This document shows, piece after piece, positions 30,806 through 41,687 of a DNA stretch of 42,228 nucleotides. The position numbers were made by a program, and so were the translations under genes. Source of the DNA: Fragilaria crotonensis (Eukaryota; Bacillariophyta; Fragilariophyceae; Fragilariales; Fragilariaceae). The DNA lies in contig JAKSYS010000552.1 in NCBI GenBank assembly GCA_022925895.1, positions 1-42,228 of the forward strand, read 5' to 3'. The number at the start of each line of letters is the position of its first letter. Positions within the stretch are counted from its first letter, which is position 1. The notes under the pieces were generated by a model. It saw only the letters and a program-made list of their open reading frames with translations, was not told the DNA's origin and made no database searches.

Positions 30806-32512
30806 ATGAGTTCCACCCATCATCATCAGCATCCTCATCCACACCATCACCACCGTCCCGAACAACAACATTCGACAGCCATGTTACCACACCACCCACC
30901 ACCACCACCAGTCGTACCTTTGCAACAATTGCCCTCTGCGTCCATTGTTCAATTACCACCGTCGTTTCATGTTCCCAAAGCCGTTCAACCTCCCATCGCT
31001 GTTGCACCATCGTCAATCACGACATCCTATCATCATGCACCATCGTTTCATGGGAACGACTCCACGACTGCCATTCATGGACAGATTCCTCCTGTGGAAC
31101 AATTCACGAACCCGAACAAACGGCCCTTTTCTTCATTGACTCCAGCAACAGCAACATCAACTGCTGTTGCGTATCAATCTGTACCGCCAATATCATCCTC
31201 GTCGTCCTCATCACCATCCGCATCATTTACGGATGACGCCACAAAATCAATCTCAATCGATGCACTACCCAACAGGGCAACAGTCCCTGTACAACAACAA
31301 CAGCAACAATGTTGTTAATGATCCCGTTGCAAACACCACCACCACCACTGGAAACAACAACAGCAACCTTTCTGAAAAGAAATTACGTCGATTGGAAAAG
31401 AATCGACTTTCGGCACGTGAATGTCGTAGACGAAAACGAGAAGCAACCGAAGATATGGAGCAAGAAATTTTTCGCTTGGAGGCGGAAAATTTGAAATTGA
31501 GATTGCAATTAAGAGTACGTATATTGTTCACTATATCATGTTGTTGTGATTTGCATTATGAATGGTGGTTTAGCGAAACATCTCGAAACATAATTGGAGG
31601 CTTCCAGTGTTTTTCTTGTCACACTATATCTTTCAAAAGTGTGCGCTTTTGGTCCTGCTTGAATCAAAGCGTAGCCCTGATTTGTTTGCTTTTTAAATCT
31701 AACATTGCGTGCACTCTCCTTCTCCAACTCACAATAATCAGATTGGTGAGGAAGCCGAAGAGAGCATATGCCGAGAGCAGGACCGAGTGACGGAAGAAAT
31801 TGAACATTTGTTGAAGAGTGGAGCCTCGGAGGGGGAAATATACGCGACAATTGAAGATTTCAAAGAAAAGTTTGCGGATTATGGCAGAGATCGACGGTCG
31901 GCTATTGAATTTCATTTGCATAATGTCGAGCGTCTCCTGCAACCCACGCAAACGACGTCTGTGGCAATGCGAGCTCTGGAAGGTGGTACGAAGCTGATGG
32001 AATCAGGAGGTATGATGCCCTCCACAGCTGACGGCAGTCAGCCAACGTTTACTGCGTCCACTGCCATCGCTGGCATGGGAGATGCAACACAGTCTGAAAG
32101 TACCAATGAGGGCGCCTCTCTATTGGAACCCAAGACTCTATTTTCCTATCTCGTTAACTACCTGCAAGTCACTCCAGAGCAAGCGGCCGCCCTCAAGGAT
32201 AGTCGGTGGGTTGCTCGAGAGCTTGACGAATGCTTGCATTCTTCTTTGGATGTGTTGGAAGAATTAAGGCAACGCCTGAGACTGTGTGGGAATGGTCTAG
32301 AAACGGAGTTTGAAAATGTTCGTTCCGTCCTGACGCCAACACAGGCGGCGAAGTTCCTCGTATGGGTTGCCAATAACCGAGCTTGCATACACATGCTGAA
32401 TGAATTGTGGAGTCGGGTCTATCCTGATCCGAGCGCCGACGATTTTGAGGAGGAGGATAGGAAGCCGGAAGCCAAAGATACGATACCCGAATCATCGCAG
32501 GCACCATACTAA
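30806..32512 (+). CDS. bZIP transcription factor with conserved C-terminal helical domain
   Basis: Starts at ATG 30806 with a His/Pro/Ser-rich low-complexity leader ending in polyQ. The bZIP basic region is RRLEKNRLSARECRRRKRE, followed by a leucine zipper (IFRLEAENLKLRLQL...). A GT-AG intron at 31515-31741 (227 bp) splits the zipper and keeps frame into IGEEAEESICREQDRV. The C-terminal part (EDFKEKFADYGRDRR, YLQVTPEQAAALK, LTPTQAAKFLVWVANN) resembles the domain after the zipper in a stramenopile bZIP class that includes PtbZIP14, as far as I recall. Around 31300 the leader frame ends (QQQCC-stop), while the bZIP frame is already open. Either an intron (GT at about 31180 to the AG before TCCCTGTAC, phase 0 on both sides) or a one-base shift joins them. 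It binds DNA in the nucleus as a dimer. Confidence 0.88.
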
Positions 32513-32577
32513 TTACCTAACGACATTGGTATACTCCTTTACCATTGTACAAATTGTTTCTACCGGTCGAAGTGTTT

Positions 32578-33439
32578 CTAGGCCCGTTCCAAAGTAAGGA
32601 CGACGTGACAACTGAGTGATCGAAGTTCCCCGACTGAATCCAATCGTTCATGAGTGCGCGCCTTGATGTTGACCCGACCCGGCGTTGTTTTCAAGAGCGA
32701 TACAATATTCTCCTTCATGGCTGGTTTAAAATTTGCCACCTTGGGTCGTTCCAAAATGAGCGTCACATCCACATTCCCAATCTTGTATCCGTATCCCTCC
32801 ATAATTTCTTGTGCGTATTCCATAAATTTGGAAGAATCACATCCCCGCCATCGCGGGTCAGTATCCTGAAAGACTTGACCAATGTCGGGTAGAGTAAGAG
32901 CACCAAAGATGGCATCGACGACGCTGTGGTAAATCACATCACCATCAGAATGTGCCACCACGCCCAATTGAGTTTCGTAAATGCCTCCCTTTTCCACATA
33001 CTTGCCCTCCGCGTCAGTCCACTGAAGTTTGAATTTCATGAAAGAAGCAGATGTTAATTTTTGCGTTGGTGTTTATATTTAAGAAAGATTCGTAATGGGC
33101 ATGAAGAGAATTCAAAGAACACCAACTCACCTTTTGATCCGAATGGGGAATAACCACTCCCCCGATGACAATCGGTTGACCCGCTTCCTCGAGAGGAGCC
33201 ATGCGATGAATATCAAATCCATGTCCGATACGGGTAGGAATTGGTTCAATTTCGTACGGCGGTTTTAGGATATCATCATTAGTGGCAGACGAGGCCTGTT
33301 CTTGTTGAGGAGGTGCTGCTGACATGGTCGTAGATGTCATCCATGATCGCGACGACACAGCACCCACCACGAACGCGACTGTGGTCGTACTGCACAGCGC
33401 AAACGAAGTTGAGAGGAGCAATAGTACAGCGCGAGTCAT
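32578..33439 (-). CDS. ispF: 2-C-methyl-D-erythritol 2,4-cyclodiphosphate synthase, plastid-targeted
   Basis: Exons 33439-33131 and 33021-32578 with a GT-AG intron 33022-33130, phase 0, give 250 residues. The mature enzyme shows RIGHGFDIHRM (metal-binding Asp/His), IVIGGVVIPH, AHSDGDVIYH, PDIGQVFQDTDPRWRG and KARTHERLDSVG, in the usual IspF order. IspF converts 4-diphosphocytidyl-ME 2-phosphate to ME-cyclodiphosphate in the MEP isoprenoid pathway. The N-terminal 70-odd residues are extra compared with bacterial enzymes. They comprise a signal peptide (LLLLSTSFALCSTTTVA) with a Phe immediately after the predicted cut (VA|FVV), the diatom plastid-import rule, then a Ser/Thr-rich transit region. 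Divergent from the next plastid gene. Confidence 0.95.
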
Positions 33440-33790
33440 CGTGATGCGCTATCAGTTCGGTCAGCGATTGTTGATGAGGTTATCGGGTTGTCTTGTGAGA
33501 GGCTGCTCGCGGTTTTGAGTTTTGATGGCTGTGTATATGAACTTGTATCAATATATGTATATATATATTCGGGGTCTAATCATCTTGACCTGAAAGTTGA
33601 AGTTTATGATCTGTGAGTCATGCGTCACGGACTGCCACTTGTCGGCATGCCGAGGCGAAAACAAGCACAAGAAACACACCGACCAACGAACATGAGGATT
33701 GAGGACTCGAGTCGAGCTGATGTGTTTTTGGTTTTTGGTCTATCGTCACAAACCGTTCCCCTTGCAAACTTTGGCCAACAACATCTGACC
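33440..33790. promoter_or_regulatory. Probable shared promoter region between two divergent plastid-protein genes
   Basis: This 350-bp gap separates the starts of ispF (minus) and the ASAFAP protein (plus). An AT-rich TATATGTATATATATATTC tract lies at about 33552-33570 and could serve as TATA-like sequence in either direction. Bidirectional control is inferred from position only. Confidence 0.4.
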
Positions 33791-34351
33791 ATGAGATCCT
33801 TTGTCCTGCCGATACTGACCTTATTGACAACTACCGCATCCGCATTTGCCCCTCCCAGAGCGCTGTCATTCACACCCCAAGTGCATCCAACATCACTCGC
33901 AGCTGCTGACATTGATTATAATGTTATTTCATTGGTAGTCGGACAAGAAAACTACGGACTCGCAATTGTCTGTCTCGGAGAAGCCATCTGGTCCTTCGTT
34001 CAGGCCCCTACCGTCGGAAATGCCGCGCGCGTCTTTGTTCCAACCACCCTTGCTGCAATCATCTTGGTGGCAGTCTCCGGTCCCATGGTCACATCCGCCG
34101 ATCCCGCCCAAATTGCGACCGGCTTGGGCATTGCCACCGCCGTATCACTGGGACTTGGAGCAAGCTACATTCTGAGGTTGGCAGCTCCCTTTTCACCAGC
34201 ACCCAAGGAGATTGCAGCGTTGGGACTACTAGTTGCAGTTGCCGGATTCTTCAGTTTCTCGCAAAATTTGGTGGTGGACGGATTTGTCACATTGCCATCG
34301 CTGCCCACAATTGACTTGCCGCAGCTGCCTCAAGTGGATTTGGGGTTTTAA
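33791..34351 (+). CDS. Plastid-targeted multi-span membrane protein, unknown function
   Basis: I chose ATG 33791 because it starts a signal peptide (RSFVLPILTLLTTT) ending at ASAFAPPRA, the canonical diatom plastid-targeting motif. A longer upstream frame (from 33620) adds a polar stretch with no signal. The product is 186 residues. After a short transit region come about four hydrophobic segments: YGLAIVCLGEAIWSFV, VFVPTTLAAIILVAVS, IATAVSLGLGASYIL and AALGLLVAVAGFFSF. The tail repeats Pro-Leu-Pro motifs (LPSLPTIDLPQLPQVDL). A thylakoid or envelope membrane location is likely. I do not recognise the family. No intron. Confidence 0.85.
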   Translation: MRSFVLPILTLLTTTASAFAPPRALSFTPQVHPTSLAAADIDYNVISLVVGQENYGLAIVCLGEAIWSFVQAPTVGNAARVFVPTTLAAIILVAVSGPMVTSADPAQIATGLGIATAVSLGLGASYILRLAAPFSPAPKEIAALGLLVAVAGFFSFSQNLVVDGFVTLPSLPTIDLPQLPQVDLGF

Positions 34352-35070
34352 AGAGCTACTAGTAACAGTACCTGCTAAACAGGTGCTGGAATAACACACT
34401 TAAAACGGAGCGTTTACAGTCTGCTGACAGTGATACCTTACAATGAACCAACGTTGTCTCTCGACCAACGCAGGCGGCAAACCTCAAGGGAAATACTACA
34501 GTACACCTTTTGGTCGACCAAACAACTTCGGAAGCAAGCGATGGCATTAGCAGAACGGGAACTTCGTTGAGTTGACAGCTACTGTAGCTATCTGTCGGCT
34601 ATGCGCTTTTTCAATCGCTGGAGTGCTTCAGGTTACACGTGTAAACTGTTGGTGTCGGACGCTTTGTGGTCTTAACCCAGATCCGACTCTACGTGTAACC
34701 CCGTTTCACAGTACTCGTACTTCCCGTAGTTTGATCTCCAGTAGTGGTACTGTAGAAGTGTACTGAAATATGGAACTGCAACGTAATGAGTTCGCCGACT
34801 CTTTCCTATGACTTTACCAGTACTGTACAGCTGTACTGAAGGTAAAGCTTCCTACCGGTATGAACATAGTTCCTCGAAGTCCCAAAACTATACCAGGACC
34901 TCTCCGCAGGTTTGTGCGCGCCAGTTTTTCAAATACTCTCGGCGTGCTACTTCCATCTTCCTTGTTTCTCGGGCACTCCATCCACCGTGCAGCACATTTG
35001 TGACAACTCAGAATCACTGTAACACATACAGGAGCACCATTGAACATTGAAGGTTCTGTACCAAATACCC
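34352..35070. other. Intergenic spacer, GTAC-rich, no gene seen
   Basis: Short frames on both strands carry no motif. The part 34565-34845 shows CTACTGTAGCTATC, AGTACTCGTACTTCC, AGTAGTGGTACTGTAGAAGTGTACTG and CCAGTACTGTACAGCTGTACTG. The helicase promoter should lie at the right end. Confidence 0.5.
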
Positions 35071-38000
35071 ATGGCTCGTCGTTCTTCGATTGGATCTTCC
35101 ATTGAGAGATATGTCGCCCCTAAAGAGGGCTTTCTTGAAAAGCTGGAACTTCTTCGCTCATTTGTGGGTGTAGCTGTCGGTGAAGACGACCTCAACAACT
35201 GTCTCAAGCTATGCGGATGCGATGTTAATCTCGCAGCTACCAAGCTAATAACTGGCGAATTTAATCGTCGGGAGGCGGGAACGAAACGGGGCGCAACGGC
35301 GTTCTTCGATTTAACAAAGAACTCGTCGCCGGAACGGGCGAAGAAACCTCGGAACTCAATTCCGATGGAAACGAAATCTACACCCAAACATGCAGCCAAA
35401 CCAGCCCCGAAGCCGACGCCAAAGGCAAGTTTGTATTCAGCCCCAACTCCAGTCACTCCTGACACTTCCAAGAAAGGATACCTCCTATGTCAACGATGGT
35501 CGACTGCTGAATCGAGAAGTAAGGATGGGCGTGTCTTGTATCAAGAGGCCTTGCAAGTTACGTGCTCGACAAGTGGACCTCCGATGGTCCGCCTCTCGGG
35601 CACTCGCGTAGAAAGCGTATTGCCACGTAACCTCTGCATCATGCTGGCACCACTCATGACAAAAGGCTACTTGCACTTGACGGCAGAGTCGCTCCTGGAA
35701 GACAAGCGACTTTTCATCGGAGCACAACTTCCCATCAGTCTACGGTAGGTGCTGCTAATGCTATTGTCGATGCGAGTGTGCGCGTATGTTCGTTTGCTTG
35801 TATGAGGAGAGAGAGAGAGAGAGTGAATGGCAACGATGCGAGCGAAACTGGAGCCGCTAGCCACTTGTCATCCTGCGGTTTGGACACTTGCTTGCATTCT
35901 CCTTCTCACTCTCCCTCCTTCCCGTCAGAGTCTGCATCGTCGATCCCCACGCATTCTTTTCTTTGTTTGACGAGGTAAATACGGGATCTGCCCGCAACAC
36001 ATATTTTGGAAATATTAATGCCAAGAAGAAGAACCGCAAGGTGACCGAGCTCGACCTGGGAGAGTGCGCATTTAATGTGCTGCAATGGGCTCACTACGGA
36101 GATGTTCCTGATTTTACTCCACCCGCAACGGATGATGTCGGCAACAGTGAGAAAAAAGAAACTCAACGCCAGAGCAGCTCGGATGTCGATGAGTCGGCCG
36201 ATGACATTGTATTGGACGAGTCGGAGTTCGAAGTCGAGGGCAAGCAAGATGCATGGGCGGCGCGTGTTGTAGAGGCTGCCGCTAAGGATCCCCTGGCTGA
36301 TATTCCTGAAATACCGGATCCGGAAGGTCTGTCGGTAACTTTGAGACCTTATCAACGTCAGGCCCTGTATTGGATGTGGAAGCGTGAAACGGATCCATCA
36401 AACCGTTTGGTGGTCGAGGCGGAACTCAAGCTTTTGTCTGAACTGGCGCGGAACAAAGTGCCGAACCACTCCATACGCGGTTTTAGTATCGACGGAAGGA
36501 ATCAAACGACAGACATCTCCTGTGAATGCGGCCCAGTATTAGTTTCTGCCGCTGCAGCTGCAAAATCAACTACAATCGACGGTGACATTGACCCAGTGAC
36601 GCATCCGCTGTGGCAACGTCGCTTTCTGGCATCTGGTGATTTGCGTTCAACTGTTTCGTTTTATGTAAACGAACTATTGGGCGTCGCATCGGCAAATCTC
36701 CCAATCCCCGAAGCAGTGCGTCGGAGGAATCGAAGCAGACGCGATGGGGCTTGGAAAAACAGTCATGCTCATGGCGCTGATGCTCAAGTCAAGGAACGAG
36801 GAGGGCGCGGGAACAACACTGGTCGTGGCGCCTCTATCACTCATCGGACAGTGGGAAGAGGAACTCGCAAGCAAGACGAATTTGACACACAGGGTTCATT
36901 ATGGAGATTCGGCAAAACCTATGGTCGCCAAGAGTACCTTTCAGGGCGTTGATGTGGTTGTCACAACTTGTAAGTGTAGCATGTGTCTCCTTGCATATGC
37001 ACCCGTATGCTTCTTCTCTTACGAAAATATTATCAGATGGGACTCTTCAGGGAGAATTGTACTCCATGACAAAGAACCGGACCGGAAATGAAGGCCTATT
37101 ATCATACGATTGGTTTCGTGTCATCCTTGACGAGGCTCATTGCATCAAAAACCCGGTCACCATTAGTTCCCGAGCCTGTTGCATGTTAAGGGCAGAGAGG
37201 AGATGGTGTGTTACTGGAACCCCGATACAAAACTCCCTTCAAGATGCGTACGGGCTTATCAAGTTCCTGCGACACGAACCCTGGTGCGAGTCGGGCTTTT
37301 GGAAAACTGCTATTACGAAAGTGTCGACCACCAAGAATGACAGTCAGGACGACGAAAACCGAGACGGGTTGCAACTGGCGTTGGAGCGCGTCCGTCGTGT
37401 CCTCGCCCCACTCATTTTGCGACGATCTAAAGATACGCTCAACAACAAGGTGAACTAATATTGACTCTTCCACCCATGGAAGTGAAGATCGTCGAGTGCA
37501 TCTATCAACGGCGGAGCGCAGTTTTACAATGCTCTGAAGTCCAAATCGCAGAGCATCTTTGATGGGATCGTGAAACAGGGATCCTTCACAAAGGCATATT
37601 TTCAGATTTTCGCACTTATCAACCGTTTGCGTCAAGCCTGCGACCACGTAGCGTTAACGGTCAAGAGTCATGTGGAGGATTGGAGTCCTACCGAGATTGA
37701 CACTAAGGAGAGCTGAAGAAGCAACCTAGATCGGTTGCTCAACAAGACGGAATAAACGAGCAATTCATCCAAATCTTCTAGAAAGTTTCAGAGCAACCAA
37801 TCATCTGCAGACTCATCAAGGAGAATCTGAATGACGAGTTCTGCTCTCAAGTGGCCAGCAAGTTAAGTGAAGCTGTTCTGAGTGGCAAAGATGAGGTTGA
37901 CGACGAATGCGCAATATGCCTTGAAATTCCGAAGATCCTTGATGCTGTGATCACACCTTGTGCGCACGTTTTCTGCCGTGACTGTCTTGTCAAAATTATG

Positions 38001-38777
38001 AGAGCTGCAAAACCCGCGAGCCCAACTCTCCCCGATGGGGAGTGCCCATGTTGCAAAGCCAGGATCGAAGCCAAGGGTATCATTTCAATATATGAGCGTG
38101 GGGGCAAAACGCAGACAAGGTTTCTCGTCAGTTCCAGTCCTCAAGCCAAAACTGACACGTCCAAGGACCAAAATAACCAGGCAGCACGCCAGACGCTCGA
38201 AGACGCGCTGAAGGGGGCAGGTTCGGCGAAATTGACCGCAATTCTTGACGAACTCGAGAATATTTGGGAGATAGACCCTGGCTCAAAAGTATTGATATTC
38301 TCACAATTCCTTGGCTTCCTCGACTTGCTGCAGGTCGCTCTGAGGAAGCGCAACGTTCCCTACGGTCGCTTGGATGGAAAGTTGACTCTTGCAGAACGCA
38401 AGCTTGTTGTTGAAGATTTCAAGAATGAAAGGGAGTCTGACAAGCGAGGTTCCGTGCTTTTGTTGAGCATGAAAGCTGGTGGAGTTGGTCTGAACCTTGT
38501 CCAGGCTTCGACCGTCTTCATCATCGATCCATGGTGGAACTCTGCTATTGAAGACCAATGCATTATGCGATGCCACCGCATTGGTCAAACTGCCAAATTG
38601 GTACGGGTTCGGAAGTTTGTAGTGCAAGGCAGTGTTGAAGAGCACATAATTTCTCTTCAGGAACGCAAGAAGAATATGGTTGGACAAGTCTTGTCGGAAA
38701 ATGGCGGGGAGTCACTGGAGAATGGAAACAAGGTCACACTTCAAGACTTCAAAATGCTGTTTGGTGACTATAAATGA
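35071..38777 (+). CDS. RAD5/HLTF-type HIRAN-SNF2-RING helicase, reading frame interrupted
   Basis: Starts at ATG 35071 (MARRSSIGSS). Introns at 35745-35928 and 36970-37036 (GT-AG) keep frame. Domain order fits RAD5/HLTF: a UBA-like N-terminus, HIRAN (GYLLCQRWST...), SNF2 ATPase with GLGKT (36744-36762), DEAH box (VILDEAHCIKN) and VTGTPIQN. Next come a C3HC4 RING (CAICLEIP...CAHVFCRDC...CPCC) and helicase C (SQFLGFLDLLQ, DPWWNSAIEDQCIMRCHRIGQT). Such proteins remodel stalled forks and polyubiquitinate PCNA in error-free damage tolerance. Frame changes that fit one lost base occur near 36723, 37455, 37495 and 37522-37525. The linker 37690-37850 is disturbed and has an in-frame TAG at 37779-37781. 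The parts 35071-36720 and 37850-38777 read cleanly. Confidence 0.88.
35807..35823. repeat. GA microsatellite inside the first helicase intron
   Basis: A pure GA run of about 17 bases lies within intron 35745-35928. It has no apparent coding role and may vary between strains. Confidence 0.85.
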
Positions 38778-39060
38778 TTCCTTGCTCTTTTGTTGTCGAA
38801 CCTGGGATGTGATTTCGGTTTCGGTTGGAACGCACCTGTCGGCACAAGTCCCTTCCATTCACAAGATGACGGTAGACCATGTTTTTAAACGTTGTCAGCC
38901 AGGGCTTGAGAGAAGGCGCGTCTATACAGATTATGCGCACATATTGATAACTCTAACGTACCCTATTTCAGTTGCTCTCCCGTCGCTAAATCGTTTAGTT
39001 TTTATAATTCTCTGCGTGAATCCACTAACGGGCAAGTCTTATTCGTAATGATCAACAAAA
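38778..39060. other. Short spacer between helicase and repeat array
   Basis: It begins right after the helicase stop and ends where the first repeat unit starts. No motif-bearing frame or structured RNA is visible. Confidence 0.5.
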
Positions 39061-40404
39061 GATCCGGCTAACTCCCTAGCCACAACCATAAAAACTTCAG
39101 CGCCATTTGAAGGGAGGAGATGTCTGCATCGGTGATGCAGTGAAACGTGATACAATCAATTCGTCTACCAACACGCTGGCAAGTGCCTTCTTGGCGAAGT
39201 TGCTGTCGCACCGATTAAAAGGGCGTTGAGAAGAGCACCTTCTCCCCAATCATTTGCACTTGCCTCTCCGGCGACTTGCAGTAACGCACCAAGGTCAAAT
39301 CCTGCTTCGAATTAGAAACACAGCATTTTTCTGTCTTATGCCTTCTTTCGCTCACGAAGGAACACGATTGTGTCAATAGCTCCACCTCGACTAACCAGGT
39401 TGCGCGTGGTTTCAGACCTGGCAAACAGCCTGATGATATACTTGGCATTTTCCAGAATGGTTGCGAGTTGCGACTGATGTCAGGGTGAAACCTTCTCGCT
39501 GATTCACAACCTCGCCTAGAGAAGTCGCCTGTTTAAAGATGGTGCCCTAACATTCATTGGTATATTATGTGACAACCTACTTCTCTATATTTCCTGACCA
39601 ATTGATTCGTCATGTTCCTCTGTGTAACTTCCCTTCATATGCAAAGTTATATGGACTCTAAAGCTTTCTCCTGTTCACGAAGGAACGCCGATGTCCCAAT
39701 AGTTCCAGCACGATCGACCCAGCCGCGCGTGGTTTCAGACCTGGCATACAACCCGATGAGATACTTGGCATTCTCCATAATTGTCGCGTCTTCCGTAAGG
39801 GTGAGAACTTCTTCCTAATTGGCAGCTCCACGTTTGGCATCCAAGCATATCTGTCGAAAGTGACTCAGATCGCAGCCTTCTCGCGCGAGTTGTGTCAGCA
39901 CAAGTGTTGCCTTCACGATTCGTTGGTTGCGTCTCTAGTGCACGTGCAAAACGCGGGCGTTAACTGCACTAAGAACACAGAGAGTCAAGAGCAATCTTGC
40001 TATGTCAACCACCATTTTTCTCTTCTTCGATTTTGACATAGATTGCGTTTCCGATTTTGCAAAAGATGTATTTTGTAACCCTCATCAAACTGTATTCATA
40101 CACATCCTGCATCTTTGTTCTGGACGGCACGCAATTCAGTCGTGATGGTGATCACACGCAGGACTGAAGGTTAAGTACAAAAGCGTGACTCTGGAACGAA
40201 TACAGCTATATCTCTAGAATTTATCGCGCCTTCAGGACCAAACCTGCTGAAGTGTGATTGATTCGAAGGAGGAAATTGGATTTCATTCGTCCTCCTGTAC
40301 CCCGCACCTGATTCGATTTAGTTGAAGTATGTCTGTGCGTCACTTCCGCAAACATGCGAATAGGTATTCGCAGTGATTTTCATTCTTGGAAGGCATCCAA
40401 AAAA
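39061..40404 (-). repeat. Tandem array unit 1: two decayed fragments of an unknown gene plus spacer
   Basis: The unit starts GATCCGGCTAACTCCC, as does the next at 40405 (offset 1344). Its left part (about 39061-39530) matches, on the minus strand, the C-terminal half of the protein at 41663-42228; AKYIIRLFARSETTRNLV is still readable. Its right part (about 39655-39960) restarts at the middle of the same protein (RSETTR, then a KATLVLTQLAR-like segment). A shared spacer (about 40030-40260) follows. Stops and frame changes abound, so this is non-coding remnant sequence. Confidence 0.75.
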
Positions 40405-41687
40405 GATCCGGCTAACTCCCCAGGTACGACCTAAGGAAGTTCTGTGCCATTCGAGACCTTATCGCAAATGAAGGCAATGCAGGCATCTGTGAAAAATCAT
40501 ACAATCAACTTTCTAGCTACATTGGCAACTGTCTTCTTGGCAAAGTTGCCCTCGCCTTGGATTTACCGACGCCATCATCTCCCCAACGTTCGCCCTTTCC
40601 TCGCCGGCGACTTGGAGTCCAACTGACAAAATCAACCTTTGTCTAGCTTATTTCTTCCATCGCTGACGAAGGAACTCGATTGTCCCCATAGCTATACCAC
40701 GATTAAGCACGTCGCACGTGGTTTGCAGACCTGGCATACAGCCTGATGATATACTTGGCATTTTTCAGAATAGTTGTCTGGTGTCAGCGCGATAACTAGT
40801 TCTCGCTGATCGACGGCTCAGCCTTGAGAAACCGAGCCTTCAATGATGGTGCACTCATTTTCACTGCTAGCAGTATATCATGTGATAACCTACGTCCATT
40901 GCTCACTCTTCCCTGGTCCATTGATTTGACATGGTTCTTGTCGTGTAACTTCCCTTAATATGCAACTTATTTGGATCAAGACGTTTGCCCTTGCTCACGA
41001 AGCAACTCGGATATCCCAATATTTTCAGCACGATCGACCAATGCGCGCGCAGTTTCAGAACTGGCATACAGTCCGATAAGATACTTGGCATTCTCTTTTA
41101 TGGTTGCATCTGCGGTCACGGCGAGGACTTCTCCCTGCTTGACAACTCTTGCGTTGGGCATCTAGCGTTGGGCATTCTTACATATCATTCGAAAGTGATT
41201 GAGATGGCAGCCGCCTTGGGCGAGTTGTGTAAGGACAAGTATCACCTTCGAGCGTCGTTCGGTACGCCTCTGTGGCTGATGCCCCCATTCGCCTCTATTT
41301 TTTTCGCTGGAAAGCGCTTCCCAAGTTGCAGAAAAAATATTTTGTGACCCTTATCGAACTGTACTCATCATGTATCATTGTTCAGGACTGCACGCAATAT
41401 CGTCATAATAGTGATCCTCAAGCAGGACTGAAGGTCCAGTAAATGATGGCGTGACTCTGTGACGAATACAGCTACATCTCTTCCACTAGCTTTTCTCGGG
41501 CCTTCACGACCATACCTCTAGTAGGGAAGGTTCGTTTCCAGAAATGATGCACTCATGTACTGGCTACTTAGTCTAAACAAAGTTCTTTCCGTGGCATTCC
41601 CGTACCTGATCCATTCTCGGTGGTGGTTCTTCGCTTTATATACAAGTTATTCGTCATGATCTTTATCCGAACAATGCTTCCAAAACA
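40405..41687 (-). repeat. Tandem array unit 2: same compound structure, decayed
   Basis: Again a C-terminal fragment (about 40405-40830) is followed by a second fragment (about 40976-41300) and the same spacer. The second fragment is the best preserved. On the minus strand it reads EVLAVTADATIKENAKYLIG then LYASSETARALVDRAENIG, close to the intact frame further right. Landmarks in the two right-hand fragments lie about 1320 bp apart. Both units share the same internal junction (TATATxATGTGAxAACCTAC), so the compound unit existed before it was duplicated. Confidence 0.75.

Noticed and set aside
38680-39048. Plus-strand frame overlapping the helicase end
   Set aside because: Its first part is a shifted reading of the helicase C-terminus, and the rest shows no motif.
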